A stretch of DNA of 39,221 bases from Methanoregula sp. UBA471 (GCA_002495065.1 DADT01000077.1:1327-40547), one strand, 5' to 3'. Positions 16,699-26,073 are shown, counted from the first letter of the stretch. Notes: generated by a model not told the origin, from the letters alone. Numbers and translations: made by a program.

Positions 16699-17667
16699 AT
16701 GAGTCTGTTAAACGGAGAAAAAGTCTTTATTACCGGCGCAACAGGATTCATCGGTTCCAACCTTGCCCGGAGATGTCTTGACCGGGGCGCCGAAGTTTTT
16801 ATCAACCTGAGAACAACTTCAGATACGTGGAGAGTCAGGGATATTCTCAGGGATGTCACGGTAATTCCTGTGGATATTACGGAATATGAAAAATTACGGG
16901 ATGAACTCAAAAAAATCCACCCGGACATTATCTTCCATACGGCGGCGTACGGGGGAAGCGCCGATCAAAAGACTACAGAAAAAATCATTGAAACAAACAT
17001 TACCGGGACCGTGAACCTGGTACGGAGCTGCCGGGATATCGGTGTCGGGATGATGGTAAATACCGGGTCTTCTTCAGAATACGGGATAAAAGATACGGCG
17101 ATGCATGAATCTGCTCTCCTTGAACCTGTCACCGAATACGGAGTGTCAAAAGCAGCCGCGACATTGTTCTGCCAGTCCTATGCGGCTGCTTACAGCCTTC
17201 CGATAGTCACCCTTCGCCTTTTTTCACCCTATGGACGGTACGAACAAAAATCACGGCTGGTCCCATCCGTCATCCTTGCCGCCCTGCAGAAGATCAATCC
17301 CCGGATCAGCTCACGACAGTTTGTGAGGGATTTCATCTATATCGATGATGTCCTCGATGCGTACGAGTCAGCACTCAGTCTCGGGAAACCATCCGGGGAA
17401 ATCTACAATATCGGATCGGGCCGGCAGCATTCCGTGGGCGAAGTGGTTGACAGTATTATTAAAATTCTGGGAAATGAAGTGACCTGCGAAACCGGCACCC
17501 CCCAGGCCTGGAAGAATGAACCCGCATGCTGGCAGGCAGATATACAGAAGGCAAAATCAGCATTACACTGGGAACCTGAATATTCACTGGATCGAGGTCT
17601 TGCTGCGACCGTTGACTGGTTCAGGGTGCACAAAGAATTATACGGATTATCACCGGAGCCCGCATGA
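16699..17667 (+). CDS. NAD(P)-dependent sugar epimerase/reductase (extended SDR) of the CDP-sugar operon
   Basis: A 322-residue SDR with GATGFIG near the N-terminus, NTGSSSEYG, and the catalytic Tyr147-x3-Lys151 in TEYGVSK, followed by LRLFSPYGRYE and FIYIDDV. It is an NDP-sugar-modifying enzyme; the exact reaction is not readable. The place between rfbG and the ThDP enzyme suggests it acts on a CDP-4-keto sugar or reduces the branched product, a YerF-like or RfbS/RfbJ-like role. A GTG at 16687 would add four residues; the ATG at 16699 is preferred. The stop overlaps the next start (ATGA). About 160 bases separate it from rfbG. Confidence 0.8.
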   Translation: MSLLNGEKVFITGATGFIGSNLARRCLDRGAEVFINLRTTSDTWRVRDILRDVTVIPVDITEYEKLRDELKKIHPDIIFHTAAYGGSADQKTTEKIIETNITGTVNLVRSCRDIGVGMMVNTGSSSEYGIKDTAMHESALLEPVTEYGVSKAAATLFCQSYAAAYSLPIVTLRLFSPYGRYEQKSRLVPSVILAALQKINPRISSRQFVRDFIYIDDVLDAYESALSLGKPSGEIYNIGSGRQHSVGEVVDSIIKILGNEVTCETGTPQAWKNEPACWQADIQKAKSALHWEPEYSLDRGLAATVDWFRVHKELYGLSPEPA

Positions 17668-19421
17668 AAATATCGGACTATGTCATCAACACCCTCGCCG
17701 CCGAAGGGGTTACCCATATCTTCGAGATTTGCGGGGGGGCACTGGGTCACCTCCTGGACTCTCTCTACGGGAGAAATGATATCCGGACCGTATCAATGCA
17801 CCACGAGATGGCTGCTGCAATTGCCGCGGAAGGGTATGCCCGTGCGGGCGAAAATATCGGGGTTGCGATGGCCACGAGCGGCCCGGGTGCAACCAACCTG
17901 ATAACAGGGATCGGGAGTTGTTATTTTGATTCCATTCCCTGTCTTTTCATCACCGGCCAGGTAAATACGTACGAGTACAAATACGGCAAACCGGTCCGCC
18001 AGATCGGATTTCAGGAAACGGATATCGTGAGCATCGTAAAACCGATTGTGAAGAGTGCCGTTCTTGTCAGCGATCCGAATGACACCCAGAAAATACTGGA
18101 AAATTCCATTGTCACGGCAAAAACAGGAAGGCCCGGACCTGTTCTCATCGATCTCCCGCTTAACATCCAGCGATCAGAGATAGAACCGTCAATACAACAC
18201 GCTGGTAAATTGCCTTCAGCTGATTCCGCAATTCCTGATGAAAAACTCATCAGTCATATCAAAAACCTGATTGAATCTTCATCACGCCCATTAATCCTTG
18301 CCGGGGGGGGTGTCAGATCTTCGAAGGCACCACAGGAGCTCGTTGATTTTGCTCATGCTGCCGGTATGCCGGTGGTAGTATCCCTGATGGGGCTTGATTC
18401 ATTTCCCCACGATGATCCCCTGTACGTCGGTATGATTGGTACCTATGGGAACAGGTATGCAAATCTGGCCGTTGCAAATGCAGATTGTATCATCGCCCTG
18501 GGTACACGGTTTGATACGCGGCAGACCGGGACAGACCCGGAAACATTTGCCCGGGCAGCAAAGATTATTCATGTCGATATCGATGCTCATGAACTGAACA
18601 ACAAAATCAAAGCTGATCTTCCGGTTCAGATGGACGTTAAGGCATTTTTAAGGTTATTAAACCAGTATTCCCGGAATTTTATCATGAGAGATTACACTCC
18701 CTGGCTTGCATGGATACACAAGAATAAAATGAACTATTCCCATGACTGCACAGGAGATCAGGAAACCATCTCCCCATCCCATTTTTTACGGGAGGTATCA
18801 AAAGCCCTCCCTAAAGATGCAATTATCTGCGTTGATGTCGGTCAGAACCAGATGTGGGCGGCACAGATTATCGAGGTGAAAAAGGACCAGAGGTTCCTGA
18901 CCCAGGGAGGGATGGCCTCTATCGGTTCTGCACTCCCCATGGCGATCGGTGCATCCTTTGCACAACCCGACCGGATGGTTATTGTCATAACCGGGGATGG
19001 GGGATTTCAGTTGAATATCCAGGAACTGCAGACAGTATACCATCATGACCTCCCGATAAAAATTATCCTGCTCAATAACAGCGGGTATGGCATGATCCGC
19101 CAGTTCCAGGAGCAATACTTTGGTGGACGGTTACAGTCATCCGTGATTGGATACAGTAACCCGGATTTCCAGAAAGTGGTCAGCGCATACAATATTCCCG
19201 GCAGGAGAATATGTTCGACTGCAGAGATCGGACCTGCGCTCGAATCGCTTTTTTCAGATGCAAAACCCGGGTTCCTTGAGGTAGTAATTCATGAAAAATT
19301 CAGGGTTGTCCCCAAACTGTCGGTGAATAAACCCGTGGAGGATCAGGAACCGGAATTATCGCGGGATGAGTTACGATCGGCAATGATTATCGATATCCTT
19401 CCGGAGCGGGACTGTCCATGA
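17664..19421 (+). CDS. Thiamine-diphosphate enzyme, acetolactate-synthase-like; candidate YerE-type sugar acetyltransferase
   Basis: A 585-residue three-domain ThDP enzyme. The catalytic Glu48 lies in SMHHEMAAAIAAEGYAR and TSGPGATN follows. The middle domain shows PLILAGGGV. The C-terminal ThDP/Mg motif starts at GDG (444-446) and ends at Asn471-Asn472. In overall pattern (VGQNQMWAAQ, GGMASIGSALPMAIGA, NIQEL) it resembles acetolactate synthase. No small regulatory subunit or other branched-chain amino acid gene is nearby. It is locked by 4-base overlaps between an SDR and rfbH. In Yersinia, the homologous flavoenzyme YerE decarboxylates pyruvate and attaches the acetyl unit to C4 of CDP-4-keto-3,6-dideoxyglucose. 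A matching role here is inference from context. Confidence 0.8.
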   Translation: MKISDYVINTLAAEGVTHIFEICGGALGHLLDSLYGRNDIRTVSMHHEMAAAIAAEGYARAGENIGVAMATSGPGATNLITGIGSCYFDSIPCLFITGQVNTYEYKYGKPVRQIGFQETDIVSIVKPIVKSAVLVSDPNDTQKILENSIVTAKTGRPGPVLIDLPLNIQRSEIEPSIQHAGKLPSADSAIPDEKLISHIKNLIESSSRPLILAGGGVRSSKAPQELVDFAHAAGMPVVVSLMGLDSFPHDDPLYVGMIGTYGNRYANLAVANADCIIALGTRFDTRQTGTDPETFARAAKIIHVDIDAHELNNKIKADLPVQMDVKAFLRLLNQYSRNFIMRDYTPWLAWIHKNKMNYSHDCTGDQETISPSHFLREVSKALPKDAIICVDVGQNQMWAAQIIEVKKDQRFLTQGGMASIGSALPMAIGASFAQPDRMVIVITGDGGFQLNIQELQTVYHHDLPIKIILLNNSGYGMIRQFQEQYFGGRLQSSVIGYSNPDFQKVVSAYNIPGRRICSTAEIGPALESLFSDAKPGFLEVVIHEKFRVVPKLSVNKPVEDQEPELSRDELRSAMIIDILPERDCP

Positions 19422-20737
19422 GGAAAGAAGATAAAATCCGTCAGGAAATATTTGCAAAAATAGCTGACCTCTATACTCTGCGAAAACAAACAGAGGAGGC
19501 GTTCATCCCCGGCGTTTCCCCCGTTCCCTATGCCGGCCGGGTCTACGATGAAAAAGAAATGATCAGCCTCGTGGACGCCTCTCTTGATTTCTGGCTCACC
19601 ACCGGGCGCTATGCAGCTCAGTTTGAAAAAGACCTGGCAGCCTACATCGGGACAAAATTCTGCCTCCTGACCAATTCAGGGTCTTCAGCCAATCTCCTTG
19701 CTGTTTCTGCGCTCACATCCCCAAAACTCGGGGAGAAACGGTTACGTGCCGGCGATGAAGTGCTTACAACAGCCTGCGGTTTTCCAACAACACTCAACCC
19801 GATTCTCCAGAACAACCTCGTCCCGGTATTTGTAGATGTAGAAAAGGAAACCTGGAATATCCAGGCAGATCTCATTGAGGATGCACTTTCTGAGAAAACA
19901 AAGGCGATCATCGTCCCGCATACGCTCGGGAACCCTGCCGATCTGAACACCATTACCAGAATAGTCAGAAAATATCATCTCTGGTTCATTGAAGACAATT
20001 GCGATGCTCTTGGATCAACCTACCGGAAAAAACATACCGGCGCATTCGGGCATATTTCAACATGCAGTTTTTATCCGGCCCACCACATCACCATGGGCGA
20101 GGGGGGTGCAGTCCTTACCAGTGATCCTCTGCTCAGAAAGATCATCGCTTCCTACCGCGACTGGGGGCGGGACTGCTGGTGCGAACCGGGGTGCGATAAT
20201 TCCTGCAAAAAAAGGTTCGACTGGAAACTGGGAGAACTTCCCCGGGGATACGATCACAAGTATATCTACTCCCATATCGGGTACAACCTGAAGGTGACCG
20301 ATATGCAGGCAGCAGTCGGGACCGAGCAGTTGAAAAAATTACCGGAATTTATACAAAGAAGAAAGGAAAATTTCAATATTTTATTTCAGGGACTGAAAAA
20401 ATATGAGGACTGTTTAGTCCTGCCCCGCCCGACACCGCATTCAGATCCGAGCTGGTTTGGCTTTCCCATCCTTATCAGGGATGATGCCCGGTTTACCCGG
20501 AATGAGATCGTCCACTATCTTGAGGACCACAAGGTTGCAACGCGGATGTTGTTTGGCGGGAACCTGACGAAACAACCCGCATATGCGGATATGATTTCCC
20601 GATCTGCGGGACCGCTGGTCAACACCGATCTCGTCATGAATAATCTGTTCTGGATAGGGGTATATCCCGGACTGAAACCTGAAATGTGTGCATATATTGT
20701 TGCAGCATTTGACACATTTTTTTCACATTACCCATGA
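19418..20737 (+). CDS. rfbH: CDP-4-keto-6-deoxyglucose 3-dehydratase (E1)
   Basis: Removes the C3 hydroxyl of CDP-4-keto-6-deoxyglucose using pyridoxamine phosphate and a [2Fe-2S] cluster (also called ddhC). The 439-residue aminotransferase-fold protein has His-His (222-223) in YPAHHITMGEGG where transaminases have the PLP-binding Lys, the hallmark of this dehydratase. Cys195, Cys253, Cys255 and Cys263 give the spacing C-x57-C-x1-C-x7-C known for the E1 iron-sulfur site. The motif CWCEPGCDNSC is plain. E1 needs a ferredoxin-type reductase (E3, ddhD/ascD), which is not in this window. The start overlaps the upstream stop by 4 bases. The operon probably ends here, about 160 bases before the next glycosyltransferase. 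Confidence 0.93.
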   Translation: MRKEDKIRQEIFAKIADLYTLRKQTEEAFIPGVSPVPYAGRVYDEKEMISLVDASLDFWLTTGRYAAQFEKDLAAYIGTKFCLLTNSGSSANLLAVSALTSPKLGEKRLRAGDEVLTTACGFPTTLNPILQNNLVPVFVDVEKETWNIQADLIEDALSEKTKAIIVPHTLGNPADLNTITRIVRKYHLWFIEDNCDALGSTYRKKHTGAFGHISTCSFYPAHHITMGEGGAVLTSDPLLRKIIASYRDWGRDCWCEPGCDNSCKKRFDWKLGELPRGYDHKYIYSHIGYNLKVTDMQAAVGTEQLKKLPEFIQRRKENFNILFQGLKKYEDCLVLPRPTPHSDPSWFGFPILIRDDARFTRNEIVHYLEDHKVATRMLFGGNLTKQPAYADMISRSAGPLVNTDLVMNNLFWIGVYPGLKPEMCAYIVAAFDTFFSHYP

Positions 20738-20898
20738 GGTCCGGGAATCGTAATTATCGTTCAAAGAACGACATGAAGATTATCAAGGATGGCATGAAAG
20801 AAGGGAAAAAATTCAGTCAATAAAAAAATTCGCGGCATATCGGACAATACTGTAATAACCTATTTAGAAGATTGATAACAGAATTTACAGAGTCTACC

Positions 20899-21879
20899 AT
20901 GCAGAATTCTCAACACCAGGAACCGCTGGTGAGTATTTGTATCCCGGTATTCAATGGTGAGAAAACCATTGCGAAAACAATCGATTCGATACTGCATCAG
21001 ACCTATAAAAATATTGAAATTTTTATTATCGATAACTGCTCTACAGATTCCACCGTCCGGATTGTGCGGGAATTTACGGATGCCAGAATACACCTGATTC
21101 TCAACGAAATCCACCTCCCCTGTGCCGAATATAACTGGAACCGGTGTTTTCAGCATGCACGGGGAGAATTTCTGGCAATTTTTCATGCCGATGATATTTA
21201 CCAGCCCCCAATGGTCTCGCGACAGATAGAGACATTCAGGAAATATCCAGAAGTCGGGTGCATTTTTACGCAGGGGAATATTATCGATGAGAACGATGAG
21301 ATCATCGGAGAATTCAAACTCCCCCCGGCGATGAGAGACTCAGAACCGCATTCGTATCCGGAGATACTCGGTTCTGCCCTTGAATATGCTGATTTTTTTC
21401 CCTGCCCGACAGCGATGCTCCGGCGGGATCTGTATGCAGAATTGTCCCCCTTCAGGTATGATCAGTTCGGTTCCGCATCAGATTTTGATATGTGGCTGAG
21501 AGCGGCAGCACGTGCACCGGTCCTGATCCTGAATGAAAAGCTGATCAACTACCGGGTGAGTAAAACCCAGGGTTCATTCGGGGTCAATAAATTACGAACC
21601 CGGGAATCTGATTTCTTTAAAGTGATGGACCATCACCTTAAGCACACGAAAGAAACACTTCCAGTACATGCGATCAACAGCTATGAAATTTCACGGATGG
21701 GAGACCAGATAATCCGGGCGTGGAATTGTCTTCATAAAAAGGACAGGAAGCAATTCGGGGATCAGGTTAAGAATACACCATGGGTAAAATATGCCAGAAT
21801 TCTGATCAGGAACCCGCGATTGCTGTATGCAAAATATCAACTCTGGTCGTATTTCAGGATCTTCAAGATCTATAATTAG
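20899..21879 (+). CDS. Glycosyltransferase family 2
   Basis: A 326-residue GT-A enzyme beginning PLVSICIPVFNGEKTI, with FIIDNCSTDST, the metal-binding FHADDIY (Asp98-Asp99), and later GSASDFDMWLRAA. The ATG at 20899 is chosen because family members start shortly before this first strand. A TTG at 20872 is in frame but weak. CTATTTAG near 20860 is a possible TATA box giving a very short leader. It is the last gene of the surface-glycan region and converges on the topoisomerase operon. The sugar it transfers is unknown; the CDP-sugar made just upstream is a possible donor. Confidence 0.87.
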   Translation: MQNSQHQEPLVSICIPVFNGEKTIAKTIDSILHQTYKNIEIFIIDNCSTDSTVRIVREFTDARIHLILNEIHLPCAEYNWNRCFQHARGEFLAIFHADDIYQPPMVSRQIETFRKYPEVGCIFTQGNIIDENDEIIGEFKLPPAMRDSEPHSYPEILGSALEYADFFPCPTAMLRRDLYAELSPFRYDQFGSASDFDMWLRAAARAPVLILNEKLINYRVSKTQGSFGVNKLRTRESDFFKVMDHHLKHTKETLPVHAINSYEISRMGDQIIRAWNCLHKKDRKQFGDQVKNTPWVKYARILIRNPRLLYAKYQLWSYFRIFKIYN

Positions 21880-21967
21880 GAATTCATTCCTGCTTTTTTT
21901 ATCCTGCAACCCGGCGGAAATCAGGTATTAACCTGAAAGGAGGATCCAATACATGCAGAGAGGATTC

Positions 21968-23056
21968 CTAAATGATCCCCATCTCGCTCAGCCTTGCCGG
22001 TAAATACTTCTTCGTGACAAAGTCCAGCCCCCGGGCGGCAAATGCCTGCTGTTCTGATTTCAGGTTCATCTCGAGCTGCAGGTTGATCTCCTTTTTCCAG
22101 TAATCGGTGGCAAACCGTGGGTCGGTGAGTTCTGATTTGAGCGCCTCGACATCCTTTTCCGTCAGCTTGTCGGAGGGGAGGTTGTAGTCGCGTATATCAC
22201 GGGGCTGCAGGCCGAGGAACTGGGACTTGGGGGTTGCGAGGAGTTCGGACATGTGGGCGCTCTTGATCGCTCCGTACGCGACCGATGCATAGATGCGGTA
22301 CGACCACGGGTCGCCATCCGTGAAAACGAGGACGGGCAGGTCCCAGGTCGCACTGATCTTGTTCAGCATCCGCCGGGTCGACCGCGCCGGCTGGCCCTTC
22401 AGGTGGACGAGGATGGCATTGTGCTCCTCGTCAAACCCGTTCTCGATCAGCCGGTCGTACATACCACCGGTCTCGATGGCAATAACGAATTTTGCATCGT
22501 GGTCGACGAACTCGATGTTCTCGACATTGTTGGGGATGGTGTACCCCGCCTGCCCGACATCGTCCTGGCAGTGGATCGTCTTCATACCCCGCCGGGTCTC
22601 TTCCCGGATCCGCATCGGGCCATAGATGGACGCCCCGTTCTCCTCGGGATGGAGGTGGAACCCTTCACGGGGGACATCGGAGAGGATCTCGAGGTCCTCG
22701 ATCAGGAAATTGCTCTCGTCCTGCGCCCCGAACTTGGCCCGTTTCCAGCCCTCCGAGATGTAGTACATTTCCCTCAGCGTTGAGGAACGGTTTTCGATCA
22801 GCTGCTGCTTGATAAACCCGATCACGTAGGCCATCTTTAAAAGATGGGTGGCGCTCTTGGCCGATGCAGCCGTCCGCATGCTCTCCTTGTCGCCGTACTT
22901 CCAGACCTCGCTGGCATCGTCAAACTCGATATTGTATTTCGTCCGCGTGGGAAGGGAGATGGAGGGGATCTCGCCGGCCTTCATCTGGTCATACCAGGCA
23001 CCGGCTATCGTGAGCAGCGCTGCCATCGACTTCTTCTCCAGCTCTTCCTTAGACAT
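21968..23056 (-). CDS. top6A: DNA topoisomerase VI subunit A
   Basis: The Spo11-like DNA-cleaving subunit of the archaeal type IIB topoisomerase, which relaxes and decatenates DNA with ATP and subunit B. At 362 residues it is full length. The winged-helix domain carries the active tyrosine in STLREMYYISEG (Tyr99, by analogy with Spo11). The Toprim domain has Glu195 (VIAIETGG) and Asp247/Asp249 (FTDGDPWSYRIY), which bind Mg. The start overlaps the end of top6B by 8 bases, so the two subunits are translationally coupled. The A/B heterotetramer is standard in euryarchaea. Confidence 0.96.
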   Translation of the reverse strand: MSKEELEKKSMAALLTIAGAWYDQMKAGEIPSISLPTRTKYNIEFDDASEVWKYGDKESMRTAASAKSATHLLKMAYVIGFIKQQLIENRSSTLREMYYISEGWKRAKFGAQDESNFLIEDLEILSDVPREGFHLHPEENGASIYGPMRIREETRRGMKTIHCQDDVGQAGYTIPNNVENIEFVDHDAKFVIAIETGGMYDRLIENGFDEEHNAILVHLKGQPARSTRRMLNKISATWDLPVLVFTDGDPWSYRIYASVAYGAIKSAHMSELLATPKSQFLGLQPRDIRDYNLPSDKLTEKDVEALKSELTDPRFATDYWKKEINLQLEMNLKSEQQAFAARGLDFVTKKYLPARLSEMGII

Positions 23057-24854
23057 CCAGGTCCACCACCATCTTTTTATTGTCCTCTATCCCGCGGATT
23101 TCCAGTAAACCCCCGCCCTTTCCCGGATAGGTGACACGCCAGGTCTCCCGGGGAGGGACGTGGACTTTCCAGACCTTGGTAAACTGCCCCTCCATCTCGC
23201 TGACAAAATCTGCTTTCGGGACAGCTCCTGCGGCAGGGTCAGCAGAGATTTCATACACAGAGAGTTCGCCTTCATGCCCGGTATAGTTATTCAGCTCAAT
23301 CGTCACGTTCCCGTCGCGGGTCCATTTCTTTGCTATCAGCTTGTGCATCAGCTTGCCCTCAATGGGACTGGTGTCGACGACCGGTTTTTCTACAATTTCG
23401 CTCACCTTGAGGGCAATCTCCGGAATAATGGCGCAGACCGCACGGGCCCGGTCCTCTGCCACCTTGCTCTTGTCCCGCCGGGATACAAAGAGCCTGAGGT
23501 CACGACCGAGGTCCTGCAGGGCGAGGGTGATCTCCTTTTCTATCTCCGGGATGGCGGCGATGGCGTCCTTGCTCTCGCTTGTGAAGGGCACATTGGTCGA
23601 TGCCACGTGCACGAGGATGAGCACCGGCCCGGTCGGGAAACCACCCTGCTGGGGGATATTATACGCCTTCCAGTTTATGCCGGTGACCGCGCCGGTGATG
23701 GCACAGGCACCCTGCTGGTACATCAGGGGTACACGGTTGGCAAACCGCAGGAGGATCGCATTACCTTCCGCCGGCAGTTTCCCCCCGTACCCGATCGCCG
23801 CCTCCACCATGAACGAATGCCCGGAAAAGACCGAGCTCTGCCGGGTGCGGGCAGCAACAAAATCCATGGGGAACTCTTTTTCAAGGCCCCTGCGTATCAG
23901 CTCCTCTCCGATGGGTGAGAGGCACTGGGTGGCAGGCGGGGCCGGCACCACGACTTCCTGCATCGCGGCGAGGAGTTTTTTCAGGTCCTCGGCGGAAAGC
24001 CCTTTCACCTTCAGGCTGCCTTTGAGCCCTGACCGATCGCACATCTCCTGCGCACTCTTCTTTCCCACCCGGCTGAATGATTCCACGAGAAAATCATCAA
24101 GGGTCAACCCGCTTGCTGCTGCCATCCGTTTCAGCTGCCCGAACTCGATACCGTGCGGGTGGGGCTGGATCGCCACCGGGCAGGCGATCACCTCCTGGCT
24201 CACCCGCTCGAAGGTAAAGGATTCATCATCGAGTTCCACCCGGAAACGGGCATGGGGGTTGACAACGGAGGTATACCGGAGATATTCCAGCAGTTTTTTC
24301 TTTGCCGTCATCGTGCTCCTGAACTCGATCTGCACCCGCGTGCCGTGGATACGGTCCCATTCGAATAGTTCCTTTGAGACGATATCCGGCTCGTTGGTCT
24401 CGATTTTTATCTGGATCCCGAACCGGAACGCAGGCTCCTGTGCCCCGGTCCGTGAGATTACCATCGTCGGAACGCCGCTGGTCAGCTGGGCGTAGAGGAC
24501 GGCTGCCGAGATCCCGATACCCTGCTGGCCGCGTGTCTGCCGTATCTGGTGGAACCGCGAACCGTACAGGAGCTTACCAAAGACAAAGGGCACCTGGGCA
24601 GGGACGATCCCGGGGCCGTTATCCTCAACGATGATCCGGAAGATCTCGTTTGACACTTTTTTAATGCTGATAAAAATATCCGGGAGCACCTGCGCTTCCT
24701 CGCAGGCGTCCAGCGCGTTGTCTACCGCCTCCTTGATGGTGGTGATGACCCCGCGGGTCGGGGAATCAAAGCCGAGGAGGTGTTTGTTCTTCTCGAAGAA
24801 TTCTGCTACACTTATGCTGCGCTGCTGCCGGGCCAGCTCGTCAGCGAGTACCAT
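23049..24854 (-). CDS. top6B: DNA topoisomerase VI subunit B
   Basis: The GHKL-type ATPase subunit of topoisomerase VI. The 601-residue protein has the Bergerat fold: KEAVDNALDACEE with Asn46 for Mg, VEDNGPGI (77-83) and the glycine-rich RGQQGIGISAA (108-118). An H2TH-like middle region and the transducer domain follow. The C-terminal part looks like an additional Ig-like or linker domain (PPRETWRVTYPGKGGGLLEI). The start codon lies 14 bases inside the 3' end of hisS, and the stop overlaps top6A, so hisS-top6B-top6A is one compact operon. Confidence 0.96.
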   Translation of the reverse strand: MVLADELARQQRSISVAEFFEKNKHLLGFDSPTRGVITTIKEAVDNALDACEEAQVLPDIFISIKKVSNEIFRIIVEDNGPGIVPAQVPFVFGKLLYGSRFHQIRQTRGQQGIGISAAVLYAQLTSGVPTMVISRTGAQEPAFRFGIQIKIETNEPDIVSKELFEWDRIHGTRVQIEFRSTMTAKKKLLEYLRYTSVVNPHARFRVELDDESFTFERVSQEVIACPVAIQPHPHGIEFGQLKRMAAASGLTLDDFLVESFSRVGKKSAQEMCDRSGLKGSLKVKGLSAEDLKKLLAAMQEVVVPAPPATQCLSPIGEELIRRGLEKEFPMDFVAARTRQSSVFSGHSFMVEAAIGYGGKLPAEGNAILLRFANRVPLMYQQGACAITGAVTGINWKAYNIPQQGGFPTGPVLILVHVASTNVPFTSESKDAIAAIPEIEKEITLALQDLGRDLRLFVSRRDKSKVAEDRARAVCAIIPEIALKVSEIVEKPVVDTSPIEGKLMHKLIAKKWTRDGNVTIELNNYTGHEGELSVYEISADPAAGAVPKADFVSEMEGQFTKVWKVHVPPRETWRVTYPGKGGGLLEIRGIEDNKKMVVDLDV

Positions 24855-26073
24855 GTGCTGACACCTCGTCGACTGCTGCGGTCAGGTCCAGGGTCTTCTG
24901 CTCACCGCTCTGCAGGTTTTTGAGCGTGACATTCCCGGTTTCTGCCTCACGCTTACCGATAACGACGGCAAAGTCTGCCGATCGGGAGGCATGGGCAAGC
25001 TGGGCACCCAGTCCCCGTTCCATAAGGTCCATTTCCGTGCGGATGCCGGCATCACGGAAAACACCGGCGACCTTCAGGGCGTGGCTGCGACCGTCGTCCG
25101 TGCAGACAATGGCAACGACGGTATCCTTTTTCAGCTGCAGTTCGCCCAGGGAAACCATAACGCGGTCAAATCCAATCGCATATCCGCAGGAGGCCACATC
25201 ATCGCCCCCGAACAGATGCGCCAGCCGGTATGCCCCGCCGCCAAGGATCTGGTTCTCTGCACCCAGGTTCTGCGCAAACCCTTCAAAGACCATGCCGGTA
25301 TAATAATCCAGCCCGCGGGCGATCCCGAAATTCAGGGAGTACTTCACGCCCGCTGTGTCAAGGCACTCCAGAGTCTTGGTAATACGTTCTTTCTCCGGAA
25401 TAGTCCCGGCAATGGAGAATGCCTCCGTGAGATTACGGCATTCCACCAGGGAAATAAGGGACGTCCCAAGATCGGGCTTATTCAGGGACTCAACCGCATT
25501 TTTCAGGCCGTCGAAATCCTTCTTGTCCAGGTACGCCATCAGCCTGCGCTGTACGGCGGGCTCGAGATCCTTCAGCAGGTTTCTCATGAAGGAGAGGTGC
25601 CCGACCTTGAGATCATACTCAACTCCCGTAGCGTTGAGCATGTCTGCTGCAAGCGTGATCACCTCTGCATCCGCCTGCGCCGTATCAGCCCCGATGAGCT
25701 CCACCCCGAACTGCCAGAACTGGCGGTACCGTCCTTTCTGGGGACGTTCGTACCGGAAGCAGTCGGCGAAGTAACACCAGCGCAGGGGTTTTGGCGCGAC
25801 CTTTGCCTCATTGATGTACATCCGGATTACCGCAGCGGTGATCTCGGGCCGCAGGGCGAGCTTCCGCCCCCCTTTATCCTCAAAGACATACATCTCTTCG
25901 ATGATCCCTTCCCCCGACCGCATGGTGAAAAGCTCGAGATCCTCGAATTCCGGCGTACAGACTTCCCGGTAGCCCCAGCGGCGCGCCACTTCCCGCATGC
26001 GCCATTCGATGGTGCGCCGCGCTTCCATTTCATTGGGTAAAAAATCCCGCGTTCCTCTCGGTTTTTGCAGCAT
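24841..26073 (-). CDS. hisS: Histidyl-tRNA synthetase
   Basis: Charges tRNA-His. The 410-residue class II synthetase begins MLQKPRGTRDFLP. It has ALRPEITAAVIR, motif 2 FRYERPQKGRYRQFWQFG (from residue 106), the histidine-specific IARGLDYYTG (251-260), and motif 3 GYAIGFDRV (297-305). The C-terminal anticodon-binding domain ends with SGEQKTLDLTAAVDE. Length and motif order are normal. It is the first gene of an operon with topoisomerase VI. Only about 40 bases separate it from the convergent end of the small membrane-protein gene's spacer, so its promoter must lie near 26080-26110. Confidence 0.96.
   Translation of the reverse strand: MLQKPRGTRDFLPNEMEARRTIEWRMREVARRWGYREVCTPEFEDLELFTMRSGEGIIEEMYVFEDKGGRKLALRPEITAAVIRMYINEAKVAPKPLRWCYFADCFRYERPQKGRYRQFWQFGVELIGADTAQADAEVITLAADMLNATGVEYDLKVGHLSFMRNLLKDLEPAVQRRLMAYLDKKDFDGLKNAVESLNKPDLGTSLISLVECRNLTEAFSIAGTIPEKERITKTLECLDTAGVKYSLNFGIARGLDYYTGMVFEGFAQNLGAENQILGGGAYRLAHLFGGDDVASCGYAIGFDRVMVSLGELQLKKDTVVAIVCTDDGRSHALKVAGVFRDAGIRTEMDLMERGLGAQLAHASRSADFAVVIGKREAETGNVTLKNLQSGEQKTLDLTAAVDEVSAHGTR

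Noticed and set aside
17664..19421. Housekeeping acetolactate synthase (ilvB) for valine/leucine synthesis
   Set aside because: No ilvN, ilvC or leu genes are adjacent, and the gene is locked by overlaps into a CDP-sugar operon. A biosynthetic role is not excluded by sequence alone.
23341..24495. 384-codon frame antisense to top6B
   Set aside because: It is the shadow of a GC-rich, strongly conserved gene; the sense strand shows all GHKL motifs.
24991..26040. 349-codon frame antisense to hisS
   Set aside because: The sense strand encodes a complete histidyl-tRNA synthetase, and the antisense product has no recognisable domain.
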